Part shown: positions 49,035 to 58,231 of the stretch, piece after piece
How the letters are laid out: the number at the start of each line of letters is the position of its first letter
Position numbering within the stretch: the stretch's first letter is position 1
DNA from: an uncultured Aquimarina sp.
GTDB lineage: Bacteria > Bacteroidota > Bacteroidia > Flavobacteriales > Flavobacteriaceae
Direction: 5' to 3'
Assembly: GCA_947503835.1 (NCBI GenBank)
Contig: CANNFM010000018.1
Span: 39,080 to 103,079 of the forward strand
Length of the DNA: 64,000 bases
Translations under genes and position numbers: made by a program
Notes under the pieces: generated by a model
Told to the model about the DNA's origin: nothing
The model's database searches: none
The model's input: the letters and a program-made list of their open reading frames with translations, nothing else

Positions 49035-52000
49035 ATGTTAGCAACGCAAACAGAAAGATTGAATTTCTCTTCCGTAAAGAATAGACCTGAATATCCTGAT
49101 TTCCTGGATATCCAGATAAAATCTTTTCAGGATTTCTTTCAATTAGAAACAAAGTCTGAAGAAAGAGGAAACGAAGGTTTATATAACACCTTCATGGAAA
49201 ACTTCCCGATTACAGATACACGTAATCAATTTGTACTAGAATTTTTAGATTATTTTGTAGACCCTCCAAGATATGATCTTCAGGAATGTATAGAAAGAGG
49301 TCTTACTTACAGTGTGCCATTAAAAGCACGTCTTAAATTATTCTGTACTGATCCGGAACACGAAGATTTTGAGACTATTGTTCAGGACGTATATTTAGGT
49401 ACAATCCCTTATATGACTCCTAGTGGTACTTTCTGTATTAATGGAGCAGAGCGTGTTGTTGTATCTCAATTACACCGTTCTCCTGGAGTATTCTTTGGAC
49501 AATCATTCCATGCCAATGGAACTAAATTATATTCTGCCAGAGTAATTCCTTTTAAAGGTTCCTGGATAGAATTCGCTACCGATATCAATAGCGTGATGTA
49601 CGCATATATCGATAGAAAGAAAAAATTACCGGTAACTACACTTTTCCGTGCAATCGGTTTTGAAAGAGATAAAGATATTTTAGAGATATTTGACCTTGCA
49701 GAAGAGGTAAAAGTTTCTAAGTCTGGATTAAAAAAGGTCCTAGGACGTAAATTAGCTGCTCGTGTTTTAAATACATGGCATGAAGATTTTGTAGATGAGG
49801 ATACCGGAGAAGTTGTATCTATTGAGCGTAATGAGATCGTTTTAGATCGTGATACAATTTTAGACAAGGATCACCTTGAAGAAATTGTTGAATCAGGAGC
49901 AAAAACTATTTTACTTCATAAAGAGGATAATCAAAAAGGGGATTACGCGATTATTCATAATACATTACAAAAAGATCCTACCAATTCTGAAAAAGAAGCG
50001 GTTGAACATATTTATCGTCAATTACGTAATGCAGAACCGCCTGATGAAGAAACTGCAAGAGGTATTATTGACAAGTTATTCTTTTCTGACCAACGTTACA
50101 ATCTTGGTGAAGTGGGTCGTTACAGAATGAATAAGAAATTAGGTCTTGATATCGCCATGGATAAGCAGGTGCTTACCAAAGAAGATATCATCACCATTAT
50201 AAAATACTTAATCGAGTTAATTAACTCTAAAGCAGAGATTGATGATATTGATCACCTTTCTAATCGTCGTGTTAGAACAGTAGGAGAACAATTATCTCAA
50301 CAGTTTGGAGTTGGTCTTGCTCGTATGGCGCGTACCATCCGTGAGCGTATGAATGTTAGAGATAATGAGGTTTTTACACCAATTGATTTGATCAATGCTA
50401 AGACCTTATCTTCTGTAATTAATTCGTTCTTTGGTACTAACCAATTATCTCAGTTTATGGATCAAACGAATCCATTAGCAGAGATTACGCATAAGCGTAG
50501 ACTGTCTGCTCTTGGACCTGGTGGTTTATCAAGAGAGCGAGCAGGATTCGAGGTACGTGATGTACACTATACACATTATGGTCGTTTATGTCCGATTGAA
50601 ACTCCTGAAGGGCCAAACATTGGTTTGATTTCTTCACTTGCAGTATTTGCTAAAGTGAATTCAATGGGATTCTTAGAAACTCCATACCGTAAAGTTACAG
50701 ATGGTAAAGTAGATATTAGTGAGTTTAGATACTTAAGTGCAGAAGAAGAGGAAGAAAAATTAATTGCACAGGCAAATATTCCATTAAAAGAAGATGGAAC
50801 TATAGAATCTGAAAAGGTAATTGCTCGTATGGAGGGTGATTTCCCTGTAATCGATCCAACAAATGTAAATTATGCAGATGTTGCTCCTAACCAGATTGCT
50901 TCTATATCGGCTTCATTAATTCCATTCTTGGAGCATGATGATGCAAACCGTGCTTTGATGGGATCTAACATGATGCGTCAGGCGGTACCATTATTAAGAG
51001 TTGATGCTCCAATTGTAGGTACAGGTTTAGAGCGTCAGGTAGCTTCAGATTCTAGAGTATTGATTAATGCAGAAGGAGATGGAGTTGTAGAGTACGTAGA
51101 TGCACAAAAGATTACCATTAAGTATGATAGAACTGATCAGCAAAGAATGGTTAGTTTTGATGGTGATTCTAAAACATACAATCTAATAAAATTCCGTAAA
51201 ACGAATCAAGGAACCAGTATTAACCTTAAGCCAATCGTAAGAGTGGGTGATAGGGTTGCTAAAGGTCAAGTACTTTGCCAGGGATATGCTACCGAAAATG
51301 GTGAGCTTGCTCTTGGTAGAAATATGAAAGTTGCCTTTATGCCTTGGAAAGGGTATAACTTTGAGGATGCAATCGTAATTTCTGAAAAAGTAGTGAGAGA
51401 TGATATCTTTACTTCTATACATATCGATGAGTATTCTCTAGAAGTTAGAGACACTAAATTAGGACATGAAGAATTAACAAACGACATTCCTAATGTTTCT
51501 GAAGAAGCTACAAAAGACCTTGATGAAAACGGAATGATCCGTGTTGGAGCAGAAATTAAGCCAGGAGATATTCTTATTGGTAAAATTACTCCAAAAGGTG
51601 AAAGTGATCCTACTCCAGAAGAGAAACTGTTAAGAGCTATCTTTGGTGATAAAGCAGGAGATGTAAAAGATGCTTCTTTAAAAGCTTCTCCTTCATTACA
51701 TGGTGTAGTAATCGATAAGAAATTATTTGCAAGAGCTATAAAAGATAAGAGAAAACGTTCTCAAGACAAAGAAGATATTGATCTTTTAGAGAGATCTTAT
51801 GATACTAAATTCGAATTGTTAAAGTCTGATTTAGTAGATAAATTATTTGCTATTGTAGGAGGTAAAACTTCTCAAGGGGTTATGAACGACCTTGGAGAAG
51901 AAGTGTTGCCAAAAGGTAAGAAGTATACTCAAAAAATGCTTAACAGTGTTGATGATTATGCTCACCTTACCAAAGGTACCTGGACTACAGATGACGATCT

Positions 52001-52844
52001 TAATAGTATGGTTGCAGATCTTATTCACAACTATAAAATTAAAGAAAATGATTTACAAGGTAACCTGAGAAGAGAGAAATTTACTATTTCTGTTGGAGAT
52101 GAATTACCTGCTGGAATCATAAAACTTGCAAAAGTTTATATCGCTAAGAAGCGTAAACTAAAAGTAGGAGATAAGATGGCAGGTCGTCACGGTAACAAAG
52201 GTATTGTTGCTCGTATTGTAAGAGAAGAAGATATGCCATTCTTAGAAGACGGAACACCAGTAGATATCGTATTGAATCCACTTGGGGTACCTTCTCGTAT
52301 GAATATTGGTCAGATTTATGAAACTGTATTAGGTTGGGCTGGACAAAAATTGGATAGAAAATTTGCTACCCCAATTTTTGATGGTGCATCCTTAGATCAA
52401 ATCAATGGATTTACAGATGAAGCTGGAATACCAAGATTTGGACATACCTATCTATATGATGGTGGTACAGGTGATCGTTTTGATCAAGCCGCTACCGTAG
52501 GTGTGATATATATGCTTAAGTTAGGTCACATGGTAGATGATAAGATGCACGCACGTTCTATTGGTCCATACTCATTGATTACTCAGCAACCACTTGGTGG
52601 TAAAGCTCAGTTTGGTGGTCAACGTTTTGGAGAGATGGAAGTTTGGGCTCTTGAAGCGTATGGAGCTTCTGCTACCCTACGTGAGATATTGACTGTGAAA
52701 TCTGATGATGTTATTGGAAGAGCTAAAACATATGAAAGTATCGTTAAAGGCGAGCCTATGCCAGAACCAGGATTACCAGAATCTTTTAATGTATTAATGC
52801 ATGAATTAAAAGGTCTTGGTCTGGATATCAGATTAGAAGAATAA
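49035..52844 (+). CDS. rpoB: DNA-directed RNA polymerase subunit beta
   Basis: The protein has 1269 residues from the ATG at 49035. A TTG directly before it would add one residue and is less likely. All beta-subunit landmarks are present: the rifampicin-pocket segment QLSQFMDQTNPLAEITHKRR at about 475-495 with the drug-sensitive residues Gln, Asp, His, Arg and Ser, then ETPEGPNIGLI. The C-terminal part has KMAGRHGNKGIV, PLGGKAQFGGQRFGEMEVWALEAYGA (given in part) and SFNVLMHELKGL. It forms the catalytic core with beta'. rpoC follows after a 97-base gap containing a hairpin. Confidence 0.99.
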   Translation: MLATQTERLNFSSVKNRPEYPDFLDIQIKSFQDFFQLETKSEERGNEGLYNTFMENFPITDTRNQFVLEFLDYFVDPPRYDLQECIERGLTYSVPLKARLKLFCTDPEHEDFETIVQDVYLGTIPYMTPSGTFCINGAERVVVSQLHRSPGVFFGQSFHANGTKLYSARVIPFKGSWIEFATDINSVMYAYIDRKKKLPVTTLFRAIGFERDKDILEIFDLAEEVKVSKSGLKKVLGRKLAARVLNTWHEDFVDEDTGEVVSIERNEIVLDRDTILDKDHLEEIVESGAKTILLHKEDNQKGDYAIIHNTLQKDPTNSEKEAVEHIYRQLRNAEPPDEETARGIIDKLFFSDQRYNLGEVGRYRMNKKLGLDIAMDKQVLTKEDIITIIKYLIELINSKAEIDDIDHLSNRRVRTVGEQLSQQFGVGLARMARTIRERMNVRDNEVFTPIDLINAKTLSSVINSFFGTNQLSQFMDQTNPLAEITHKRRLSALGPGGLSRERAGFEVRDVHYTHYGRLCPIETPEGPNIGLISSLAVFAKVNSMGFLETPYRKVTDGKVDISEFRYLSAEEEEEKLIAQANIPLKEDGTIESEKVIARMEGDFPVIDPTNVNYADVAPNQIASISASLIPFLEHDDANRALMGSNMMRQAVPLLRVDAPIVGTGLERQVASDSRVLINAEGDGVVEYVDAQKITIKYDRTDQQRMVSFDGDSKTYNLIKFRKTNQGTSINLKPIVRVGDRVAKGQVLCQGYATENGELALGRNMKVAFMPWKGYNFEDAIVISEKVVRDDIFTSIHIDEYSLEVRDTKLGHEELTNDIPNVSEEATKDLDENGMIRVGAEIKPGDILIGKITPKGESDPTPEEKLLRAIFGDKAGDVKDASLKASPSLHGVVIDKKLFARAIKDKRKRSQDKEDIDLLERSYDTKFELLKSDLVDKLFAIVGGKTSQGVMNDLGEEVLPKGKKYTQKMLNSVDDYAHLTKGTWTTDDDLNSMVADLIHNYKIKENDLQGNLRREKFTISVGDELPAGIIKLAKVYIAKKRKLKVGDKMAGRHGNKGIVARIVREEDMPFLEDGTPVDIVLNPLGVPSRMNIGQIYETVLGWAGQKLDRKFATPIFDGASLDQINGFTDEAGIPRFGHTYLYDGGTGDRFDQAATVGVIYMLKLGHMVDDKMHARSIGPYSLITQQPLGGKAQFGGQRFGEMEVWALEAYGASATLREILTVKSDDVIGRAKTYESIVKGEPMPEPGLPESFNVLMHELKGLGLDIRLEE

Positions 52845-52850
52845 TATGAC

Positions 52851-52888
52851 AAATTTGTACCCTGAGCGAAGTCGAAGGGTACAAATTT
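52851..52888 (+). other. Perfect hairpin between rpoB and rpoC containing a dispersed repeat core
   Basis: A perfect 12-bp stem (AAATTTGTACCC / GGGTACAAATTT) encloses the loop TGAGCGAAGTCGAA. The core CCTGAGCGAAGTCGAAGGG is a variant of the elements at 43824-43842 and, more remotely, in the 1278-1910 array. No T run follows, so read-through into rpoC is expected. Confidence 0.8.
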
Positions 52889-52941
52889 ATATCAGTATTA
52901 TTCAATTTTAAATTACAATAATTCTTTAGCAACCATATATT

Positions 52942-55900
52942 ATGGCAAGAAATAATGATAAGAATACAGTAAAGAGATTTAATAAAATCTCTATTGGTTT
53001 AGCTTCTCCAGAATCTGTTTTAGCAGCATCTCAAGGAGAGGTTTTAAAACCTGAAACTATCAATTATCGTACCCACAAACCTGAGCGTGATGGTTTGTTC
53101 TGTGAGCGTATCTTTGGCCCTGTAAAGGACTTTGAATGTGCTTGTGGTAAATATAAAAGAATTCGTTACAAAGGTATTGTTTGTGATCGATGTGGGGTAG
53201 AAGTTACCGAAAAGAAAGTACGTAGAGACCGTGTTGGTCACATTAACTTAGTTGTTCCTGTGGCACACATTTGGTATTTCCGTTCTTTACCCAATAAAAT
53301 AGGATATTTATTAGGTCTTCCTTCTAAAAAGTTGGATATGATCATTTACTACGAACGTTATGTAGTAATTCAGCCTGGTATTGCCAAAAATGAAGAAGGA
53401 GAACCAGTACAGAAAATGGATTTCCTTACAGAAGAAGAATATTTAAACATATTAGACAGTCTTCCGCAAGAGAATTTATACTTGGATGATACCGATCCAA
53501 ATAAATTTATCGCTAAGATGGGAGCAGAATGTTTAATCGAGATCCTTAAAAGAATCGACCTTGATGCTCTTTCTTATGAGTTAAGACATAAAGCAAATAA
53601 CGAAACATCAAAGCAACGTAAAACTGAAGCGTTAAAACGTCTTCAGGTTGTAGAATCATTACGTGATGCTAACAAAAATAGAGAGAATCGTCCCGAATGG
53701 ATGATCCTTAAAGTTGTACCAGTAATTCCACCAGAATTACGTCCATTAGTACCACTTGATGGAGGACGTTTTGCAACTTCAGATTTAAATGACTTATATC
53801 GTCGTGTAATTATACGTAATAACCGTTTGAAGCGTTTGATGGAGATTAAAGCTCCAGAAGTAATTCTTCGTAACGAAAAACGTATGCTTCAGGAATCTGT
53901 AGATTCTTTGTTTGATAACACACGTAAAGCTTCTGCTGTTAAGACTGATTCTAACAGACCTCTTAAATCTTTATCAGATTCATTAAAAGGTAAGCAAGGA
54001 CGTTTCCGTCAAAACTTATTAGGTAAGCGTGTGGATTATTCTGCACGTTCTGTAATTGTTGTAGGACCAGAATTGAAATTATTCGAATGTGGTCTTCCAA
54101 AAAATATGGCCGCAGAATTGTATAAGCCATTTGTGATCAGAAAATTGATTGAACGTGGTATTGTAAAAACGGTAAAGTCTGCTAAGAAAATTATAGATAG
54201 AAAAGAGCCAGTGGTTTGGGATATTTTAGAGAATGTTCTTAAAGGACATCCCGTATTACTAAACCGTGCTCCTACGCTTCACCGATTAGGTATTCAGGCA
54301 TTTCAGCCTAAACTTATCGAAGGTAAAGCAATACAGTTACACCCATTGGTATGTACTGCATTTAATGCAGATTTTGATGGTGACCAGATGGCGGTACACT
54401 TACCATTAGGACCAGAAGCGATTTTAGAAGCTCAGTTATTAATGCTAGCATCGCATAACATTCTTAATCCAGCTAACGGTTCTCCGGTAACAGTACCTTC
54501 ACAAGATATGGTATTGGGCCTTTATTATATGACTAAGTCTCGTAGATCTACAGATGATTTAGTAATAAAAGGAGAAGACCTTACTTTCTATTCTCCAGAA
54601 GAAGTGATTATTGCACATAATGAGAAGAGATTAGATATTAATGCTAATATCAAAGTACGTACAAAGGATATTAATGAAGAAGGTGAATCAGTTACTAAAA
54701 TAATTGAAACTACAACCGGTAGAGTATTATTTAATGAGAAAGTTCCTGAAAAAGCAGGATATATCAATGAGGTATTGACCAAAAAGTCTCTTAGAGATAT
54801 TATTGGAGATATTCTTAAGGTTACTAGTGTACCTGAAACCGCTGTTTTCTTAGATGAAATTAAGAAATTGGGATATAGCTTTGCTTTTAGAGGAGGATTA
54901 TCTTTCAGTTTAGGAGATATTATTATTCCTAAAGAGAAGCATACTATGATTGCTAGTGCTAATGAAAAGGTAGACGAAATTGTAGGAAGTTATAATATGG
55001 GTCTTATCACTAATAATGAGCGATATAACCAGGTTATTGATGTTTGGACAACTACAAACGCCAACCTTACCGAGTTATCAATGAAGCGTATTAGAGAAGA
55101 TCAGCAAGGGTTTAACTCTGTATATATGATGCTTGATTCTGGAGCAAGGGGATCTAAAGAGCAGATTCGTCAGTTGACCGGTATGCGTGGATTGATGGCT
55201 AAGCCAAAGAAGGCAAGTTCAGCAGGTGGAGAAATTATTGAAAACCCTATTCTTTCTAACTTTAAAGAAGGACTTTCGATTCTTGAATACTTTATTTCTA
55301 CGCACGGTGCGCGTAAAGGTCTTGCAGATACTGCCTTAAAGACAGCAGATGCAGGGTATCTTACACGTCGTTTAGTTGATGTGGCACAAGATGTTATTGT
55401 TAATATTGAAGATTGTGGTACATTAAGAGGTGTAGAGGTAACTCCATTAAAGAAAAATGAAGAGATTATCGAAGGACTGGGTGCTAGAATAGTGGGTAGA
55501 ACTTCATTACAAGATGTGATTAACCCACTTACTCAAGAAGTACTTATTGAAGCTGGAGTAGAAATAGATGATGCTAGTGCTAAAATTATAGAAAATTCTC
55601 CTGTAGAATCTGTAGAAGTACGTTCTGCACTTACTTGTGAAGCTAAGAAAGGAATTTGTGTAAAATGTTATGGTCGTAACCTTGCAACTGGTAAAACAGT
55701 TCAACGAGGTGAGGCAGTAGGTGTTGTTGCAGCACAATCTATTGGTGAACCAGGTACACAGCTTACTTTACGTACATTCCACGTAGGAGGTATTGCAGGT
55801 AACATTTCTGAAGAAAACCAATTGAAATCTAAATTTGCTGGTAAAGCAGAAATAGAAGAACTTAAGACAGTTAAAGGAGAAGATGCTGATGGAAAAGAAA

Positions 55901-57243
55901 TAGATGTAGTAATCTCTCGTACTTCTGAAGTTAAAGTAATAGACCCTAAGACTAAGATTGTTTTAAGTACAAACTTAATTCCTTATGGTTCTCAATTGTT
56001 CATCAAGGATGGTGATGTATTAAGCGAAGACCAGGTTATCTGTCAATGGGATCCTTATAATGGTGTAATTATTTCTGAGTTTGCTGGTAAAGTAAACTAC
56101 GAAAATATCGAACAAGGGGTTACATATCAGGTAGAAATAGATGAACAAACTGGTTTCCAGGAAAAAGTAATTTCTGAATCTCGTGATAAGAAAAAAATAC
56201 CTACGCTTCATGTATTAGGTAAAGGAGATGAAGTGTTACGTTCGTATAACCTTCCGGTGGGTGCCCACTTAATGGTAGATGATAATGATAAGATTAAAGT
56301 AGGTAAGGTTTTGGTTAAGATACCTCGTAAATCGGCTAAAGCTGGTGATATTACAGGAGGTCTGCCTAGAGTAACAGAGTTATTCGAAGCACGTAATCCA
56401 TCTAATCCTGCAGTAGTAAGTGAAATTGATGGTGTAGTATCATTTGGTAAAATCAAACGTGGTAATCGCGAAATCATAGTTGAATCAAGAATAGGAGAGA
56501 TTAAGAAGTATCTTGTTAAGCTTTCAAATCAGATTCTTGTTCAGGAAAATGATTATGTAAGAGCTGGGATGCCACTATCTGATGGTTCCACTACTCCAGA
56601 AGATATTCTTAAAATTAAAGGACCATCTGCTGTACAGCAATATCTTGTGAATGAAGTACAAGAAGTATATCGATTACAAGGTGTGAAAATTAATGACAAG
56701 CATTTTGAAGTAGTCGTACGTCAGATGATGCGTAAAGTTAGAATTCAAGATCCAGGAGATACTATTTTCTTAGAAAATCAACTGGTTCATAAATCAGACT
56801 TTATAGAAGAGAATGATGAAATCTTCGGAATGAAAGTTGTTGAAGATGCAGGGGATAGTGAAAACCTTAAACCAGGTCAAATCATTTCTCCTCGTGATCT
56901 TAGAGATGAGAATTCTGTGTTACGTAGAGAAGATAAGAATCTGGTTACAGCTAGAGATGTAACTCCGGCTACCGCGACTCCTATTTTGCAAGGTATTACC
57001 AGAGCATCGCTTCAGACCAAGTCATTTATCTCTGCAGCTTCTTTCCAGGAAACTACAAAAGTATTAAACGAAGCTGCGGTAAGCGGTAAAGTTGATACAC
57101 TTGAAGGTCTTAAAGAAAATGTAATTGTTGGGCATAGAATTCCGGCAGGTACAGGAATGAGAGACTACGAAAGTATTATTGTAGGTTCTAAAGAAGAGTT
57201 CGAGGACCGAATGGAACAACGACAAGAAGTTAATTATAATTAA
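52942..57243 (+). CDS. rpoC: DNA-directed RNA polymerase subunit beta'
   Basis: The 1433-residue protein has the N-terminal zinc site (CACGKYKRIRYKGIVCDRCG at about 66-84), the catalytic aspartate triad in NADFDGDQMAVHLP at about 475, the trigger-loop/bridge-helix region (GLMAKPKKASS, ISTHGARKGLADTALKTADAGYLTRRLVD given in part) and the second zinc cysteines (CEAKKGICVKCYG). It ends with a Bacteroidota-type C-terminus (FEDRMEQRQEVNYN). A strong terminator follows at 57249-57285, closing the large transcription/translation block. Confidence 0.99.
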   Translation: MARNNDKNTVKRFNKISIGLASPESVLAASQGEVLKPETINYRTHKPERDGLFCERIFGPVKDFECACGKYKRIRYKGIVCDRCGVEVTEKKVRRDRVGHINLVVPVAHIWYFRSLPNKIGYLLGLPSKKLDMIIYYERYVVIQPGIAKNEEGEPVQKMDFLTEEEYLNILDSLPQENLYLDDTDPNKFIAKMGAECLIEILKRIDLDALSYELRHKANNETSKQRKTEALKRLQVVESLRDANKNRENRPEWMILKVVPVIPPELRPLVPLDGGRFATSDLNDLYRRVIIRNNRLKRLMEIKAPEVILRNEKRMLQESVDSLFDNTRKASAVKTDSNRPLKSLSDSLKGKQGRFRQNLLGKRVDYSARSVIVVGPELKLFECGLPKNMAAELYKPFVIRKLIERGIVKTVKSAKKIIDRKEPVVWDILENVLKGHPVLLNRAPTLHRLGIQAFQPKLIEGKAIQLHPLVCTAFNADFDGDQMAVHLPLGPEAILEAQLLMLASHNILNPANGSPVTVPSQDMVLGLYYMTKSRRSTDDLVIKGEDLTFYSPEEVIIAHNEKRLDINANIKVRTKDINEEGESVTKIIETTTGRVLFNEKVPEKAGYINEVLTKKSLRDIIGDILKVTSVPETAVFLDEIKKLGYSFAFRGGLSFSLGDIIIPKEKHTMIASANEKVDEIVGSYNMGLITNNERYNQVIDVWTTTNANLTELSMKRIREDQQGFNSVYMMLDSGARGSKEQIRQLTGMRGLMAKPKKASSAGGEIIENPILSNFKEGLSILEYFISTHGARKGLADTALKTADAGYLTRRLVDVAQDVIVNIEDCGTLRGVEVTPLKKNEEIIEGLGARIVGRTSLQDVINPLTQEVLIEAGVEIDDASAKIIENSPVESVEVRSALTCEAKKGICVKCYGRNLATGKTVQRGEAVGVVAAQSIGEPGTQLTLRTFHVGGIAGNISEENQLKSKFAGKAEIEELKTVKGEDADGKEIDVVISRTSEVKVIDPKTKIVLSTNLIPYGSQLFIKDGDVLSEDQVICQWDPYNGVIISEFAGKVNYENIEQGVTYQVEIDEQTGFQEKVISESRDKKKIPTLHVLGKGDEVLRSYNLPVGAHLMVDDNDKIKVGKVLVKIPRKSAKAGDITGGLPRVTELFEARNPSNPAVVSEIDGVVSFGKIKRGNREIIVESRIGEIKKYLVKLSNQILVQENDYVRAGMPLSDGSTTPEDILKIKGPSAVQQYLVNEVQEVYRLQGVKINDKHFEVVVRQMMRKVRIQDPGDTIFLENQLVHKSDFIEENDEIFGMKVVEDAGDSENLKPGQIISPRDLRDENSVLRREDKNLVTARDVTPATATPILQGITRASLQTKSFISAASFQETTKVLNEAAVSGKVDTLEGLKENVIVGHRIPAGTGMRDYESIIVGSKEEFEDRMEQRQEVNYN

Positions 57244-57248
57244 TATGA

Positions 57249-57285
57249 AAAGCCTGCCTAAATATAGGCAGGCTTTCTTTTTTTA
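57249..57285 (+). terminator. Rho-independent terminator after rpoC
   Basis: A perfect 12-bp stem (AAAGCCTGCCTA / TAGGCAGGCTTT) with a 4-base loop is followed by CTTTTTTTT. Confidence 0.95.
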
Positions 57286-57310
57286 AAGGAATATTACTAA
57301 AAAAATTGAA

Positions 57311-57625
57311 ATGGCGGATAATAAAAACCAAAACCAAAATCAATTAAATATAGAACTCGATGAATCAATTGCAGATGGTATTTATAGCAATCTTGCTATT
57401 ATTAATCATTCTGTTTCAGAATTCGTGATTGATTTTGTAAATGTTATGCCAGGTCGACCTAAGAGCAAGGTTAAGAGTAGGATTATTTTAACTCCGCAGC
57501 ACGCAAAAAGATTGCTTAAAGCTCTTAACGATAACGTGAATAGGTTTGAGTCGGCTCATGGAGAGATTAAAGATTATGAGCAACCACCTATTCCTATGAA
57601 TTTTGGACCAACCGGTGAAGCTTAA
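57311..57625 (+). CDS. DUF3467 family protein
   Basis: The 104-residue protein matches DUF3467 (QLNIELDESIADGIYSNLAIINHSVSEFVIDF, VKSRIILTPQHAKRLLKALNDNV; given in part), ending in PPIPMNFGPTGEA. The family is widespread in Bacteroidota, where it is often found directly after rpoC. Function is unknown to me. It starts 26 bases after the rpoC terminator and has its own terminator at 57645-57684, so it may be expressed by read-through or from a promoter that I cannot pinpoint. Confidence 0.88.
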   Translation: MADNKNQNQNQLNIELDESIADGIYSNLAIINHSVSEFVIDFVNVMPGRPKSKVKSRIILTPQHAKRLLKALNDNVNRFESAHGEIKDYEQPPIPMNFGPTGEA

Positions 57626-57644
57626 TATTGAAAAATAAGTATAT

Positions 57645-57684
57645 AAAACCTGTCACTGTAGTACTAAAAATGACAGGTTTTTTT
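57645..57684 (+). terminator. Rho-independent terminator after the DUF3467 gene
   Basis: An AAAACCTGTCA / TGACAGGTTTT stem with a 15-base loop is followed by TTTT. Confidence 0.88.
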
Positions 57685-57759
57685 ATGTACATACGTCAAT
57701 TGACTTAAAGATATATTTTTGATATATTAGTATTCATATACTAAACAAAATAGATTAAT

Positions 57760-58080
57760 ATGTCCGATCGAATTAAAACATATTCAGAGTTTTATAAATT
57801 TTATTTAACAGAGCACCAAAACAGAACGAGTCGTACATTACATTTTGTGGGAACCTTTCTGGTTTTTATATGTATAGGGATCGCTATTTACTTTAATTGG
57901 GGATGGAAATGGTTTATAGTTCCCGCTATTGGGTATGGTTTTGCTTGGGTTGGACATGCTTTTTTTGAAAAAAATAAACCGGCCACGTTTAAGTATCCAT
58001 TGTGGAGTTTACTATCAGATTTTAAGTTATTTTTTGAAATTTTATTCGGTAAACGCTCTTTTGATAGCACAAAAGATTAA
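57760..58080 (+). CDS. DUF962/Mpo1-like membrane protein
   Basis: The 106-residue protein matches DUF962: FYKFYLTEHQNRTSRTLHFVGT at about 11-32, two membrane helices (about 32-48 and 52-66), WVGHAFFEKNKPATFKYPLWSLLSD at about 64-88 (given in part). Conserved histidines in EHQN, LHF and GHAF match those proposed to bind iron in yeast Mpo1, a dioxygenase of alpha-oxidation acting on 2-hydroxy fatty acids. Bacterial members are uncharacterised. It converges on prfC across a very strong terminator. Confidence 0.85.
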   Translation: MSDRIKTYSEFYKFYLTEHQNRTSRTLHFVGTFLVFICIGIAIYFNWGWKWFIVPAIGYGFAWVGHAFFEKNKPATFKYPLWSLLSDFKLFFEILFGKRSFDSTKD

Positions 58081-58117
58081 AACATACTGTAAATCTTGAT
58101 TTTTTAATATCTATTAA

Positions 58118-58173
58118 TTTATAACCAAAAACCGATTAAAACTGGATGCTTTTAATCGGTTTTTGGTTATAAA
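58118..58173. terminator. Strong bidirectional terminator between convergent genes
   Basis: A perfect 24-bp stem (TTTATAACCAAAAACCGATT plus AAAA on one arm) has an 8-base loop. A and T runs at both ends make it work on both strands. Confidence 0.92.
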
Positions 58174-58231
58174 TCATATGTTGTCTTGCAAAGTAAGTAA
58201 AAGAGCCTTTAATGGGGTTCTAAATCGATTT

